This document shows, piece after piece, positions 33,088 to 42,397 of a stretch of DNA of 64,000 nucleotides. The first letter of the stretch is position 1. Each line of letters begins with the position of its first letter. This DNA is from CAYLLN01 sp033762315 (lineage in GTDB: Bacteria > Planctomycetota > Planctomycetia > Pirellulales > Pirellulaceae). The notes below the pieces were generated by a model. The model did no database searches. It was not told the origin of the DNA and was given only the letters and a program-made list of their open reading frames with translations. The DNA lies in contig JANRLS010000207.1 in assembly GCA_033762315.1 (NCBI GenBank), positions 1-64,000 of the forward strand. Reading direction: 5' to 3'. Made by a program: the position numbers and the translations under genes.

Positions 33088-34206
33088 ATGCCCGAACGTC
33101 CCGCCGCCATCCGCAAAGCTGCCATACTGGTGACCGCGCTCGACGAGCGCTCGGCCGAGTCGCTGCTTGGTCAAATGGGGACCGAAATGGCGGCCCGCGT
33201 GCGGAACGCGATGATGGAGCTGGACGACATCCCGGCCGCCGAGCAAGAGGCGGTGCTGGCCGAGTTTCTGCGGGGGAAGCTGGGGCGGCCCGCGGCGGAT
33301 GAGGGCGTTGAGCTGGAGCTCTCGTCGCAAGTTGAACCAGCGCGGTCGGTGGATCGGAACCTCGAGCATCCCTCGGCGGCGAGCACGGAGTCTCCCGATT
33401 CCGCCGGCCATTTCGGTTTCCTCGCTACCGTTCCTCCCCGGCAGGTGGCCGAAGCCCTCAGCCGCGAGCAGCCGCAGACGATTTCGGTGGTCGTGGCACA
33501 ACTGGAGGCAGCGGTTGCCGCCCAGATTCTCGAATCCCTCGCTCCCGATTTGGCGACCGACGTACTGGAACGGATGGCCTGGCTCGACGAGCCGGCGGAT
33601 GACGTGCTGCAGGTGATCGAGCAGCAGCTGCGCCGCACCCTCGCGCCGTGGCTGGCGGGTGATCGTGGCGGCAAGGGGCTCGCCGGTTTGCAGGCCGTTT
33701 TGGGGGCGATGGATCAATCGGCACGCGGCCGGGTGCTGGCGGGACTGGCGCAAAAGAACCGCTCCTTATCGAAACAACTCGGCGCGGCGGCCGATGATCG
33801 ACCGACCGCCGGCCATTCCGTCGCGTCCTTTCGCTATCGCCTGGCGGCACCGGAATTTCCGGCGCAGTCGCGCTATCCGCAGGCGAGTGATGATTCTTCG
33901 CTTGTTGATTTCGATGACTTCGCCGCCTTGGAAGACGATGCCCTCCGCCGCATCTTTGCCGCCGCCGATCCGGAAGTGGCCCTCCTCGCGCTGACCGGCG
34001 CCGACGAAGCCTTGCTGAGCCGGATCACGCGGCAGTTGCCCGCGCGGGGAGCCGCCGCGCTTCGGTCGCGGCTTAATCACCCCGGCGCGATCCGCCTGCG
34101 GGACATCGAGCTGGCCCGTCAGCATCTGGCCGACCTGGCCCGCCAACTGGCCGCCGAGGGACGCATCGTTCTTCCCGGTTCCCGTCACTTTGCCGCTGCC
34201 GTATGA
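33088..34206 (+). CDS. fliG: Flagellar motor switch protein FliG, divergent
   Basis: A 372-residue C-ring protein (331 in E. coli). N-terminal domain about 1-62, then a polar linker (63-108), the middle domain with the EHPQ-type 'REQPQTISVVVAQLE' (126-140), a second linker (230-275), and the C-terminal torque domain from 'VDFDDFAALEDDALRRIF'. Using my recollection of E. coli FliG, the ungapped match puts T303, R320, S327, R328 and R336 at the places of K264, R281, D288, D289 and R297; so only two of five classic charges are kept. Middle-domain motif and position between fliF and fliH make the identity secure. Confidence 0.88.
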   Translation: MPERPAAIRKAAILVTALDERSAESLLGQMGTEMAARVRNAMMELDDIPAAEQEAVLAEFLRGKLGRPAADEGVELELSSQVEPARSVDRNLEHPSAASTESPDSAGHFGFLATVPPRQVAEALSREQPQTISVVVAQLEAAVAAQILESLAPDLATDVLERMAWLDEPADDVLQVIEQQLRRTLAPWLAGDRGGKGLAGLQAVLGAMDQSARGRVLAGLAQKNRSLSKQLGAAADDRPTAGHSVASFRYRLAAPEFPAQSRYPQASDDSSLVDFDDFAALEDDALRRIFAAADPEVALLALTGADEALLSRITRQLPARGAAALRSRLNHPGAIRLRDIELARQHLADLARQLAAEGRIVLPGSRHFAAAV

Positions 34207-34216
34207 AAGGTGCCAA

Positions 34217-34873
34217 ATGGCGGGAATCATCAAGGTTGGCCAGCCTCTCACGCGCCCCACAAGCGCCGCGAGCCCGGCGTATCAATTTGACGACATGGGG
34301 GACGCCTACCTGTCCCGCGTCAAGGCCGAGGCCGCCAAGATCATCGCCGACGCCCGCGCCGAAGCCATACAAATCAAAGCCCAAGCCGGCGAAGCGGGCA
34401 AAGAGGCCGCGCTGAAAGCGGTCGAAGCCTCAGTGCGGACTCGCCTCGACCAGCAACTCCAGTCGCTGCTCGCCGCTCTGAAGCAGGCCATCGCGGGGAT
34501 CGCCCAATCACGGCAGGCGTGGGAGCGCCACTGGGAATCGCATGCCCTGCAAGTTTCCACCGCCATCGCTGCCCGCGTGATTCGCCGCGAAGTGCGCAGC
34601 TCGCCGCAGATTTCGCAGACGCTCATCCGCGAAGCCCTGCAACTTGCCTCGGGCTGCGGGCAGATCGTCGTCCGGCTGGCCCCCGCCGATCATGCGGCCC
34701 TGGCTGGCCAGACCGCCCAGATCACCAAAGAGCTGAATCTCGTCGCCCCCGCCCAGTTTGTGGCCGATCCGACCATTTCTCCTGGCGGCTGCCGCGTGGA
34801 AACGCAGTTTGGCTCGATCGACAACCAAATTGAAACGCAACTGGCCCGCCTGACCGAGGAGCTCCTCGCCTAA
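34217..34873 (+). CDS. fliH: Flagellar export ATPase regulator FliH
   Basis: A 218-residue protein starting at the ATG at 34217 with GAAAGG upstream; an extension to 34190 overlaps fliG and is not favoured. A long charged helix ('YLSRVKAEAAKIIADARAEA') is followed by an FliH/V-ATPase-E-like C-terminal domain ('SHALQVSTAIAARVIRREV'-like region and 'FVADPTISPGGCRVETQFGS'). The last segment, with a PGGCRVET signature, is typical. FliH binds FliI and FliN and regulates export. Confidence 0.88.
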   Translation: MAGIIKVGQPLTRPTSAASPAYQFDDMGDAYLSRVKAEAAKIIADARAEAIQIKAQAGEAGKEAALKAVEASVRTRLDQQLQSLLAALKQAIAGIAQSRQAWERHWESHALQVSTAIAARVIRREVRSSPQISQTLIREALQLASGCGQIVVRLAPADHAALAGQTAQITKELNLVAPAQFVADPTISPGGCRVETQFGSIDNQIETQLARLTEELLA

Positions 34874-34875
34874 AC

Positions 34876-36216
34876 ATGCACGCGATTGCTTCGCAACTCG
34901 ATGCCATCATGCCAGTCGGACTGGCTGGGAGCATCGTGCGCACCGAAGGGCTGGCCGCGGCCGTGGCGGGCTTTCCCGCGCCGATTGGCGCGCTCGCGAC
35001 GATCGAACGGCAAACGGGCGGGCCGGTGGCGGCCGAAGTGATCGGCTTTCGCGACCAACTGACGATTGTCTATCCGCTCGGCGACATGAATGGCGTGCGA
35101 CACGGAAACCAGGTTCGCCTGACGCGAACCTCGCGCACAATTCGGGTCGGCAGCGAATTGCTGGGCCGCGTGATCGACGCCCAGGGAAAAATCATTGACG
35201 ACGGCCCGGTTCCGTTTCTAGCCGACCGCGTGCCGCTGGCGCGCACTCCGCCGCCGGCTGTCGAGCGCCCACGGATCGACACGCCACTCAGCACTGGAGT
35301 CCGCACGATCGATGGCCTCTTGACCTGTGGCCTCGGCCAGCGGATCGGCATCTTTGCCGGGGCGGGAGTCGGCAAGAGCGTGACGCTCGGCATGATGGCC
35401 CGCTACACCTCGGCCGATGTCACGGTGATCGGACTCATCGGCGAGCGCGGCCGCGAAGTGAATGAATTCCTGGAGCGCGACTTGGGCCCTGCCGGCCGGG
35501 CCCGTAGCGTGGTGTGCGTCGCCACCAGCGACCAGCCCGCCTTGCTGCGCGTCCACGCGGCTCTGACCGCGACGGCGGTTGCCGAATATTTCCGCGATCA
35601 GGGGAAAAACGTGCTCCTGATCATGGATTCGCTGACCCGCTTTGCCATGGCCCAGCGCGAAATCGGCCTCGCCGCCGGCGAGCCGCCGACAACCCGCGGC
35701 TATCCGCCCAGCATGTTTGCCCTCTTGCCGCGTCTGGTCGAGCGGGCCGGCCGGGCAAGCCGCGGCAGCATCACGGCGTTCTACTCGGTCCTCGTCGAAG
35801 GAGACGACGCCAGTGAACCGGTGAGCGACACGGTCCGCGGCCTGCTCGATGGGCACATCCTGCTCTCGCGGCGGTTGGCGTCGCAGGGGCACTATCCGGC
35901 CATCGACGTGCTGGAAAGCCTGAGCCGACTGTTTACCGAATTGGCAAGCGCCGAGCACCGGGCCGCGGCACAAGCGATTCGCGAGCTATTGGCAGCATAT
36001 CGCGATCACGAAGACCTGATTTCCATCGGCGCGTATCGCGCCGGGGCCAATCCGGCCGTCGATGCGGCCATCGCCCTGCGCGACGAGATTCACAAGTTTT
36101 TGCGGCAAGAGGTGAGCGACGGCTCGTCGGTCGAGACGGCCCGCGCCCAGCTTTTGCAATTGGCTCAGCGCTGCCTCGCGGCGCGCAAGCCGGCGACTCC
36201 CGTGCGTCCGAAGTAA
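34876..36216 (+). CDS. fliI: Flagellum-specific export ATPase FliI
   Basis: A 446-residue F1-beta-like ATPase. Walker A 'AGAGVGKS' at 161-168; 'IGERGREVNEFLERDLG' at the switch region; Walker B and 'LIMDSLTRFAMAQREIGLA' downstream; 'GSITAFYSVLVEGDD' and 'ISIGAYRAGANPAVD' typical of T3SS ATPases. It energises unfolding and delivery of flagellar substrates. It starts two bases after fliH. Confidence 0.95.
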   Translation: MHAIASQLDAIMPVGLAGSIVRTEGLAAAVAGFPAPIGALATIERQTGGPVAAEVIGFRDQLTIVYPLGDMNGVRHGNQVRLTRTSRTIRVGSELLGRVIDAQGKIIDDGPVPFLADRVPLARTPPPAVERPRIDTPLSTGVRTIDGLLTCGLGQRIGIFAGAGVGKSVTLGMMARYTSADVTVIGLIGERGREVNEFLERDLGPAGRARSVVCVATSDQPALLRVHAALTATAVAEYFRDQGKNVLLIMDSLTRFAMAQREIGLAAGEPPTTRGYPPSMFALLPRLVERAGRASRGSITAFYSVLVEGDDASEPVSDTVRGLLDGHILLSRRLASQGHYPAIDVLESLSRLFTELASAEHRAAAQAIRELLAAYRDHEDLISIGAYRAGANPAVDAAIALRDEIHKFLRQEVSDGSSVETARAQLLQLAQRCLAARKPATPVRPK

Positions 36217-36228
36217 CCCTAAATTCCC

Positions 36229-36684
36229 ATGTCCACGTTTCGATTTCGTTTGGAAACCTTGCTGCGGCTGCGAACGGCCGAACGCGATGAGCGCCGCGCC
36301 GATCTGGCCAAGGCGCAGCGCGCGCTGGCCGTGCTGCAAGGGCAAGCCGACGACATCGATCTGCAGCGGGGCGAGCTGGCCACGCAAACACGACAGCTTT
36401 CGTCGCCCGGCGAGGCGGATATCGACGCCCTGGTGCGGACCCATCGACACGAGCTGGTGCTGCGGACCCAGCGGGCGCATGTCGCCGGGCAGTTGACGCA
36501 GGTGGCCGCCGAACTGGAACGCCGCCGCCAGGTGCTCGTCGAAGCCGACCGGCAGGTGCGGGTGCTCGAAAAATTGCGCCAGCGGCAGCAAGCGGCGCAC
36601 CGCCAGCGGCAAGACAAGCTCGAAATGAAGCAGCTTGACGAGCAGGCCGCGCAAGGCTTCCTCCGCCAGGAGGCCGCGACATGA
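36229..36684 (+). CDS. fliJ: Flagellar export chaperone FliJ
   Basis: A 151-residue coiled-coil protein. The start 'FRFRLETLLRLRTAERDERR' is the FliJ signature, and the rest is heptad-rich with many Arg, Gln and Leu. FliJ couples the FliH-FliI ATPase to FlhA. The stop overlaps the next start by four bases. Confidence 0.88.
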   Translation: MSTFRFRLETLLRLRTAERDERRADLAKAQRALAVLQGQADDIDLQRGELATQTRQLSSPGEADIDALVRTHRHELVLRTQRAHVAGQLTQVAAELERRRQVLVEADRQVRVLEKLRQRQQAAHRQRQDKLEMKQLDEQAAQGFLRQEAAT

Positions 36685-37388
36685 AAGCCGCTCTGAATTG
36701 GCTCGGAATGCTGCTCGTCGCCCTGTGCATCGGCACCACGATCTCGCTCGCAGTGATCGCAGGCATGTTGTGGTGGAAGGGAGCGTTCACCGACGACCGG
36801 GTGCTGGGAATGCTCGCCGTGCTGCAAGGAATCGAACTAGCTAGCCCCGCCGCCCCGACGGCTCCCAATCCCCAGGACGACGAGCAACCGTCGCTCCGGC
36901 AACAACGGCAAGAGCGGCTGGCCGCGAGCTTGGACCTCGACCTGCGCGAAAGCGCGATCGATAAGTCGCTGGGAGATTTACGGACGCTCGAATCGCAGAT
37001 CAGGACCGAGCGCGAGCGGCTCGACCTGTGGAAGCAATCGTTCGATCAGCGGCTGGCGAATTTAGAGACGCAGGCGACCGATCAGGCGCTCCTCGCCGTG
37101 CAGCAAACGCTCGAGGCGATGAGTCCCCGGCAAGCCAAGGAACAGATTCTGAAAATGCTGGAAGAACGGGCACCCAACGCGGTGGATGATCCCGTGCGCG
37201 ATGTCGTGACGATCATGAAAACGATGCCGCTCGATAAGCGGCGGAAGATCATTGCCGAGTTCAAATCGCCCGACGAATCCGAAAAGCTGGCCGAAATTTT
37301 GCACGACATTCGCGTCGGCCTCCCCGATGCCGATGTCATTCGCGATACCCGCAACCAACTGCAACAACAGCTCAAACCGCAGCGCTAA
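36681..37388 (+). CDS. MotE-like flagellar protein (MgtE N-terminal-like domain)
   Basis: A 235-residue protein. One N-terminal membrane helix (about 7-30), a short linker, a coiled coil (about 65-145), and a C-terminal helical domain ending 'VVTIMKTMPLDKRRKIIAEF' and 'ESEKLAEILHDIRVGLPD'. This is the layout of MotE, a periplasm-facing stator chaperone found beside fliJ in many bacteria; the MgtE-like MP-x-x-K-x-x-K-I motif is recognisable. Identity by context and pattern. Confidence 0.7.
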   Translation: MKAALNWLGMLLVALCIGTTISLAVIAGMLWWKGAFTDDRVLGMLAVLQGIELASPAAPTAPNPQDDEQPSLRQQRQERLAASLDLDLRESAIDKSLGDLRTLESQIRTERERLDLWKQSFDQRLANLETQATDQALLAVQQTLEAMSPRQAKEQILKMLEERAPNAVDDPVRDVVTIMKTMPLDKRRKIIAEFKSPDESEKLAEILHDIRVGLPDADVIRDTRNQLQQQLKPQR

Positions 37389-37390
37389 CC

Positions 37391-38992
37391 ATGCCCGCCA
37401 CCACCGATTCCGTCGCCGTGCTTTCGCCGCTGGACCTGGCCGTTCCAGCAGCAAACGGTTCCGCGCGCGAAGAATCAGGAGGCCAGCCGTTCGAGTCGTT
37501 GTTGCGGGGGGAAGATGGCGCGTCAGTCGCGAGCGTTGATCCGCCACCCACGAATGAATACGACAGCCCTGAGCCGATCCGGGCGGCCGATGAGGCAGCG
37601 AACGCCCCTGCCGCCGAATCCACGAGCGGTGAGGTTATCGCCCAAGACGCCGGCCGAGCGGATCGCGAGGAGACGAACGACAGCGATTACGAGGAGAGTT
37701 CGGGCGAAGAGGAGGCCGATGCAGACGAGGCGAATGCGGTCGCCACGGCCACGGCTTTGGTGACTCAACTCCTGACGCCACCGCTCCCTAAGCAACCCGC
37801 GACGGTCGCGAAGGATAATCCGCCATCCCGCCCCGCCGCGAAACTTCCCGCCAAGATTGCGCCCGATGTCGGGCAGCCGGAAATTGCCCCGCTGTTGCCG
37901 GTGGCTCCACCGAGTTTATCCGCCGCGCCTGCCGAGATTCTGCCGATCCCGCCCGTGGTCGGCGTCGCGAATCCGGAGGTTCTTGCCGAGCCCGCGAATG
38001 CCGCCCCGGTGCCAGCCATCGCGGAATTGGCCGAGGTTGCCAGCGATCCCGCCGACATCTCGCCACCGGTGTCGGCCATGGCCGCTTCACCAACCCCGCA
38101 GCCAAAAAACACAGCGGAGCGGGCTGACAAGCCGGTCGCCACCCTTGATACAGAAAGTGAATTGGACGTGGTTCACTCGGGGACCTCGGCCGACCGCGCG
38201 GCGGCTTCCTCCGAGATAGCCGCGGCACGGCCTGAAGTTATCGAGGAATCAGCGGAAGTTGTTGCGGCGACAACCACCCGCCCCGTAAAGACGGCTGAAC
38301 GCCTCGACGAAACAGATGCCAAGTCGCCCGATCACCGGACCGAAGAGCCAGCCGCAGACGCGCAGGTTGCGTACTTTCCGGCCCCCGGGCTGGAAATTAC
38401 CGCGACGGAGGCGGTCGCCGCTCCGACGAGTCCCGTGCCGGCCCAATCGGCTGCTTCCTCCGCTCCACCGGTGCTACCGCAGCGACTGCCGCTGGAAATG
38501 CTTGCCACTGCAACGCCGCAGAGTGCTGCCGCCGCTCAACGGAGCGACTTGCACGTCGATGGAATGCGCCTTCTGCAGCGCGTCGCGCGGGCCTTTGCAG
38601 CCGCTCAGGAGCGGGATGGCGAGGTTCGTCTGCGTCTCAGCCCGCCGGAACTCGGTTCGCTGCGCTTGGAAGTGCGGGTGGCCGAAGGGGGGGTGATCGC
38701 CCGGATGGAAACCGAAACGGGGGCAGCCCGGACGGCGATTATCGATAACCTCCCCGCCCTGCGCGACCGGTTGGCCGAACAGGGGGTGCGAATTGACCGT
38801 TTTGAGGTCGATCTGATGCAGCGTCAGCCCGGCGGCGCGCCCGATCAGTCGGGCCATCGCCAATCGCCCGAATTGACCCCGCTCGCCCGTCCCGGCGATG
38901 CCGAGCCCCGGCGCCCCGCGCCGGCCGAAGGTGTCGTCGCGCGGCGAACCACCCCCAGCCCCGATTCACGTGGACTCAATGTCATCGTTTAG
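37391..38992 (+). CDS. fliK: Flagellar hook-length control protein FliK
   Basis: A 533-residue protein. The first 380 residues are Ala/Pro/Glu-rich, disordered, as in FliK rulers. The conserved C-terminal substrate-switch domain starts around 'VRLRLSPPELGSLRLEVR' and continues to 'LAEQGVRIDRFEVDL'. FliK measures hook length and switches export specificity by contact with FlhB. It starts three bases after the upstream gene. Confidence 0.88.
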   Translation: MPATTDSVAVLSPLDLAVPAANGSAREESGGQPFESLLRGEDGASVASVDPPPTNEYDSPEPIRAADEAANAPAAESTSGEVIAQDAGRADREETNDSDYEESSGEEEADADEANAVATATALVTQLLTPPLPKQPATVAKDNPPSRPAAKLPAKIAPDVGQPEIAPLLPVAPPSLSAAPAEILPIPPVVGVANPEVLAEPANAAPVPAIAELAEVASDPADISPPVSAMAASPTPQPKNTAERADKPVATLDTESELDVVHSGTSADRAAASSEIAAARPEVIEESAEVVAATTTRPVKTAERLDETDAKSPDHRTEEPAADAQVAYFPAPGLEITATEAVAAPTSPVPAQSAASSAPPVLPQRLPLEMLATATPQSAAAAQRSDLHVDGMRLLQRVARAFAAAQERDGEVRLRLSPPELGSLRLEVRVAEGGVIARMETETGAARTAIIDNLPALRDRLAEQGVRIDRFEVDLMQRQPGGAPDQSGHRQSPELTPLARPGDAEPRRPAPAEGVVARRTTPSPDSRGLNVIV

Positions 38993-39007
38993 CCAGGAGC
39001 CCTCGCC

Positions 39008-39436
39008 ATGACGGATACGTCGGCAATTACCTCGACCACCAGCCCCAGCACCGCCACGACGGGAAACAGCCTGAAGGATCTCGATGTCGATGAATTTCTG
39101 CAGCTGATGATTACGGAGCTGACGAACCAGGATCCGCTCAACCCAATGGACAACACCCAACTCATTGAGCAGATCGGCCAGCTGCGCCAGATCAGCTCGA
39201 CCGACAACCTCTCGTCGGCACTGCTGAACGTGCAATCGGGCCAAAGCCTGGCCACCGCCAGCAGCCTGATTGGCAAGACGGTCAGCGCGCTGGACTCGAA
39301 CAACCAGAACATCACCGGCCAGGTGACCAGCGTTTCGGTCGATGTGGATGATGAGGACAGCGACAAGCGGACCTACAAAATTCACGTCGGCGACAGCGTA
39401 ATCGACTTGAGGAACGTTCGCGAAATTGAATCGTGA
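39008..39436 (+). CDS. flgD: Flagellar hook-capping protein FlgD, short form
   Basis: A 142-residue protein; E. coli FlgD has 231. The N-terminal signature 'LDVDEFLQLMITELTNQDPL' and 'NPMDNTQLIEQIGQL' is excellent. After about residue 90 a short strand region with 'LIGKTVSALDSNNQNITGQV' ends at 'KIHVGDSVIDLRNVREIES', so the large Tudor/FnIII-like domain is shortened or absent, a form known in several non-enteric bacteria. FlgD caps the growing hook encoded next. Confidence 0.9.
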   Translation: MTDTSAITSTTSPSTATTGNSLKDLDVDEFLQLMITELTNQDPLNPMDNTQLIEQIGQLRQISSTDNLSSALLNVQSGQSLATASSLIGKTVSALDSNNQNITGQVTSVSVDVDDEDSDKRTYKIHVGDSVIDLRNVREIES

Positions 39437-39441
39437 GGAGA

Positions 39442-39524
39442 GGGAGTGGGTGGTGAGTGGTGAGTCGTAAGAAACTCTCCCTGGCCCCTGACTCCTGACT
39501 CCTGACCCCTAACCACCCACTCCC
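39442..39524 (+). repeat. Perfect 13-bp inverted repeat flanking CTGACTC tandem repeats
   Basis: GGGAGTGGGTGGT at 39442-39454 is repeated inverted at 39512-39524, with short direct CTGACTC repeats between. The 119-base gap separates flgD from flgE. It could form a long stem and partly limit read-through, or be a neutral dispersed repeat. Confidence 0.55.
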
Positions 39525-39555
39525 CCCACAACCTACCTCCCACCGGAGTTCACTC

Positions 39556-42009
39556 ATGGGTCTCGCCTCCGCACTCACCACCGCGCTCACCGGCATGACC
39601 GCGTCGGAAACGCAGATCGATGTCGTCGGCAATAATCTCGCCAACTCGCAAACGGTCGGCTTCAAGGAATCGAGCGTGGCGTTCGCGACCCAATTCTTGC
39701 AGACGCAGGGGCTCGGTTCGGCACCGACCGAGGGGAGCGGCGGCACGAACCCCCGGCAAACAGGCCTCGGCGTGCGGGTGGCCGAAATCACCCCGAATTT
39801 CACGCAGGGAACCATCGAAATCAGCTCGAACCCCTCCGATTTGGCCATCCAGGGAGATGGCTTCTTCATTGTCGAAGATTCGCAAGGGGAACGGCTTTAT
39901 ACCCGCAACGGCCAATTCAAAACCAATGCCGACAACGAGTTGGTCACTGTGACGGGGCAGCGCGTGCTGGGTTTTGGGGTCGATCAGTCGTTTACGGTGC
40001 AAGCCACGACACTCACCCCGCTCTCCATTCCGCTGGGCTCGGCGGCCGTCGCGCAGGCCACGCAGAACGTCTTCATGCAGGGGGTGCTGACGCCGTCGGG
40101 GGACGTGGCCGACACGGCCGGCGTGATCGATAGCGCTGCCTTGGGTGACGCCAAAGTTCCCCGACCCGATGCTTCGGGAGTCGATCTCAATGTCGCGCCG
40201 ATTCCCGACTCCTCGGGAGTCACCACCACGAATGCCGAAGGGGCGGGTGGCACTCATCCCGAAGGGGCGACTTATCGCTACCGGTTCGCATTCGTCGATG
40301 TCAGCGGCGAAGAGACCCTCGCGTCCAATGAAATCTCGGTCACGGTCCCCGCGGGAGACACCGTCGCCAACAACACCATCACGCTGAACAACCTCCCCAC
40401 GGCCGGCGGTGAGTACACCTCGGTCAACATTTATCGCACCGCGGCCGGCGGTTCCAGCTTCTTCTTGCTCGACACGGCGGCGGCGGGGGGGAGCTACGTG
40501 GACGACAACTCCGTCCCTCTCTCTTCCACCGCGCTCGACAATACCACCATCAACGGCAACTACAGCTATCTCGTCACCTACTACCGGGCGGGAGAAGTCG
40601 AAAGCCGTCCTTCGCTGATTATCGGCCCGCAGAACGTCATCAATGGGCGGATTCACCTGGACGATTTTCCCGCGCCACCGGTTCCCGGTCCGGATGCCGA
40701 GTTTCCGGCCTACGACAAGATTCGCATCTATCGCAACCTGGCGAGCGATTCGAGCAGCTTCTATCTCGTGGGCGAAGTAGATCCGGGAGATGACTTCACC
40801 GACAGCCGCACTGATGCCGAAATCTCGGACCTCTCGGTGACGACGAACCAGGCCCTCGACTTGGAGGGGCCGAAGGTCGATAGCAATACCCTGCTCGTGA
40901 ACGTGCTGAAACGCGACAGTCTCGACTATGAGCAGATGTTTCGCCCCGGCACGCTGGAATTCACCGGCCGCAAAGGGGGCCGCACGATGGCCACCAAGTC
41001 GTTCGAAGTCACCGACACCTCGACGCTGCAAGACCTGCTCGATTTCATGAATCAGTCGCTGGGCATTCAGACCTCGATCGACGATCCGCAAAATCCGATC
41101 CCCGGCTCGGTGAACAATCTGGGGGGAACCACCACTCTCGCGCCGGGACTGACCATCGAAAATGGGCAAATTCGAATCGTCTCCAACAATGGCATCGACA
41201 ACGCCATTGAAATCGGCCTGTCGAGCTTCCGGCTGACCGACGAGAACGGCGAGGTTTCGACCCCCAACCTCGGCTTTGGAAAAATTCAAGACGCCAAGGG
41301 GCAAAGCGCGGTCGCCGATTTCATCGCCTACGACACCCTGGGCATTCCGGTGTCGGTGCGCGTGACGGCGGTGCTGGAAAGCGTCACCGACTCGGCTACT
41401 ACTTATCGCTGGTTCGCCGATTCGGGCGACAACAGCCCGCTGACCGGAACCGACGTGTCGGTCGGCACGGGTCTCGTCACGTTCGACGGCGATGGCAACA
41501 TCATCTCCACCTCCAACACGCGAATCTCGATTCAACGCCGCAATTTGCCCTCGGCCGATCCGCTGGAATTCGACATCGACTTCTCGCAGGTCTCGGGCCT
41601 TTCGACAGCCACCAGCAGCCTGGCCGCCGCCCGGCAAGATGGCTCGCCGGCCGGCACGCTGACGAGCTTCATCATCGGCGAAGATGGCGGCATTCGCGGC
41701 GTGTTTTCGAGCGGCGTGACCCGCGATCTGGGGCAAATTCGCCTGGCCCGATTCGCCAATGCCTCCGGTCTCGAGCAGCGCGGGCAGAATCTCTTTGCCC
41801 AAGGGGTCAACTCCGGCCTTCCGATCGAAGGGAATCCCAACGGGGCCGGCACGGGGTCGATCATTGCCGGTGCCCGCGAGCTCTCGAATACCGACATCGG
41901 CAAGAACCTGATCAACCTGGTGCTGGCGACCACGCAGTATCGGGGGAACGCCCGCGTCATCACCGCCGCCCAGCAGTTGCTCGACGAACTGCTCAACCTG
42001 CGGCGATAA
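39556..42009 (+). CDS. flgE: Flagellar hook protein FlgE with large two-unit insert
   Basis: An 817-residue hook subunit, about twice the E. coli length. N-terminus 'GLASALTTALTGMTASETQ' and 'VGNNLANSQTVGFKESSVAF', D1 segment 'DLAIQGDGFFIVEDSQGERL' and C-terminal 'LVLATTQYRGNARVITAAQQ' fix the identity. Residues about 236-425 hold two beta-rich Ig/FnIII-like units, with related segments 'TSVNIYRTAAGGSSFFLLDT' (288-307) and 'DKIRIYRNLASDSSSFYLV' (387-405). The insert lies in the surface-exposed part of the hook. Confidence 0.92.
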   Translation: MGLASALTTALTGMTASETQIDVVGNNLANSQTVGFKESSVAFATQFLQTQGLGSAPTEGSGGTNPRQTGLGVRVAEITPNFTQGTIEISSNPSDLAIQGDGFFIVEDSQGERLYTRNGQFKTNADNELVTVTGQRVLGFGVDQSFTVQATTLTPLSIPLGSAAVAQATQNVFMQGVLTPSGDVADTAGVIDSAALGDAKVPRPDASGVDLNVAPIPDSSGVTTTNAEGAGGTHPEGATYRYRFAFVDVSGEETLASNEISVTVPAGDTVANNTITLNNLPTAGGEYTSVNIYRTAAGGSSFFLLDTAAAGGSYVDDNSVPLSSTALDNTTINGNYSYLVTYYRAGEVESRPSLIIGPQNVINGRIHLDDFPAPPVPGPDAEFPAYDKIRIYRNLASDSSSFYLVGEVDPGDDFTDSRTDAEISDLSVTTNQALDLEGPKVDSNTLLVNVLKRDSLDYEQMFRPGTLEFTGRKGGRTMATKSFEVTDTSTLQDLLDFMNQSLGIQTSIDDPQNPIPGSVNNLGGTTTLAPGLTIENGQIRIVSNNGIDNAIEIGLSSFRLTDENGEVSTPNLGFGKIQDAKGQSAVADFIAYDTLGIPVSVRVTAVLESVTDSATTYRWFADSGDNSPLTGTDVSVGTGLVTFDGDGNIISTSNTRISIQRRNLPSADPLEFDIDFSQVSGLSTATSSLAAARQDGSPAGTLTSFIIGEDGGIRGVFSSGVTRDLGQIRLARFANASGLEQRGQNLFAQGVNSGLPIEGNPNGAGTGSIIAGARELSNTDIGKNLINLVLATTQYRGNARVITAAQQLLDELLNLRR

Positions 42010-42157
42010 GGTCCGATAAGGCCGACATTAGCGACTATGCCGGCGGCACCCTGAGCCCGCAATTGCCCAGGACCAGCCGGTCGGAAGGCAACCAATAACC
42101 TAGATTTTCCGGGCAGGCTATCGGCCCAGGCCGGCAGCCCGCCAGACAGGTGAAATC

Positions 42158-42361
42158 GTGATCAAACTGACCCGACTCGACGGCGAGGTGTTCGTCCTGA
42201 ATGCCGAGCTGATCCGCTACGTCGAATCGCGGCCCGACACGTTCGTGACGCTCACCAGTGGCGAGCGGATCATCGTCAAGGAGCCGCTCGACGAAGTGAT
42301 GACCCGGGCGGTGAAGTATCAACAATCGAAATTCCTCATGCCTCTGCCCCGCTTGACCTGA
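42158..42361 (+). CDS. flbD: FlbD-like flagellar protein
   Basis: A 67-residue protein beginning with a GTG. The sequence 'IKLTRLDGEVFVLNAELIRY' and 'DTFVTLTSGERIIVKEPLDEV' is the FlbD family, found in the hook-motor gene region; its role is unclear. It ends 36 bases before motA. Small size and non-ATG start make it easy to miss. Confidence 0.85.
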   Translation: MIKLTRLDGEVFVLNAELIRYVESRPDTFVTLTSGERIIVKEPLDEVMTRAVKYQQSKFLMPLPRLT

Positions 42362-42397
42362 ACCGACATTCGTCCGAACCGCTTGCAAAAACTACTC

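Noticed and set aside
39550..41802. 750-residue open frame on the minus strand across flgE
   Set aside because: Antisense to a secure flgE gene; long antisense frames are a by-product of GC-rich codon use. No family features.
42011..42020. Sigma-28-like CCGATAA before flbD
   Set aside because: No TAAA -35 element at the required distance; likely chance.
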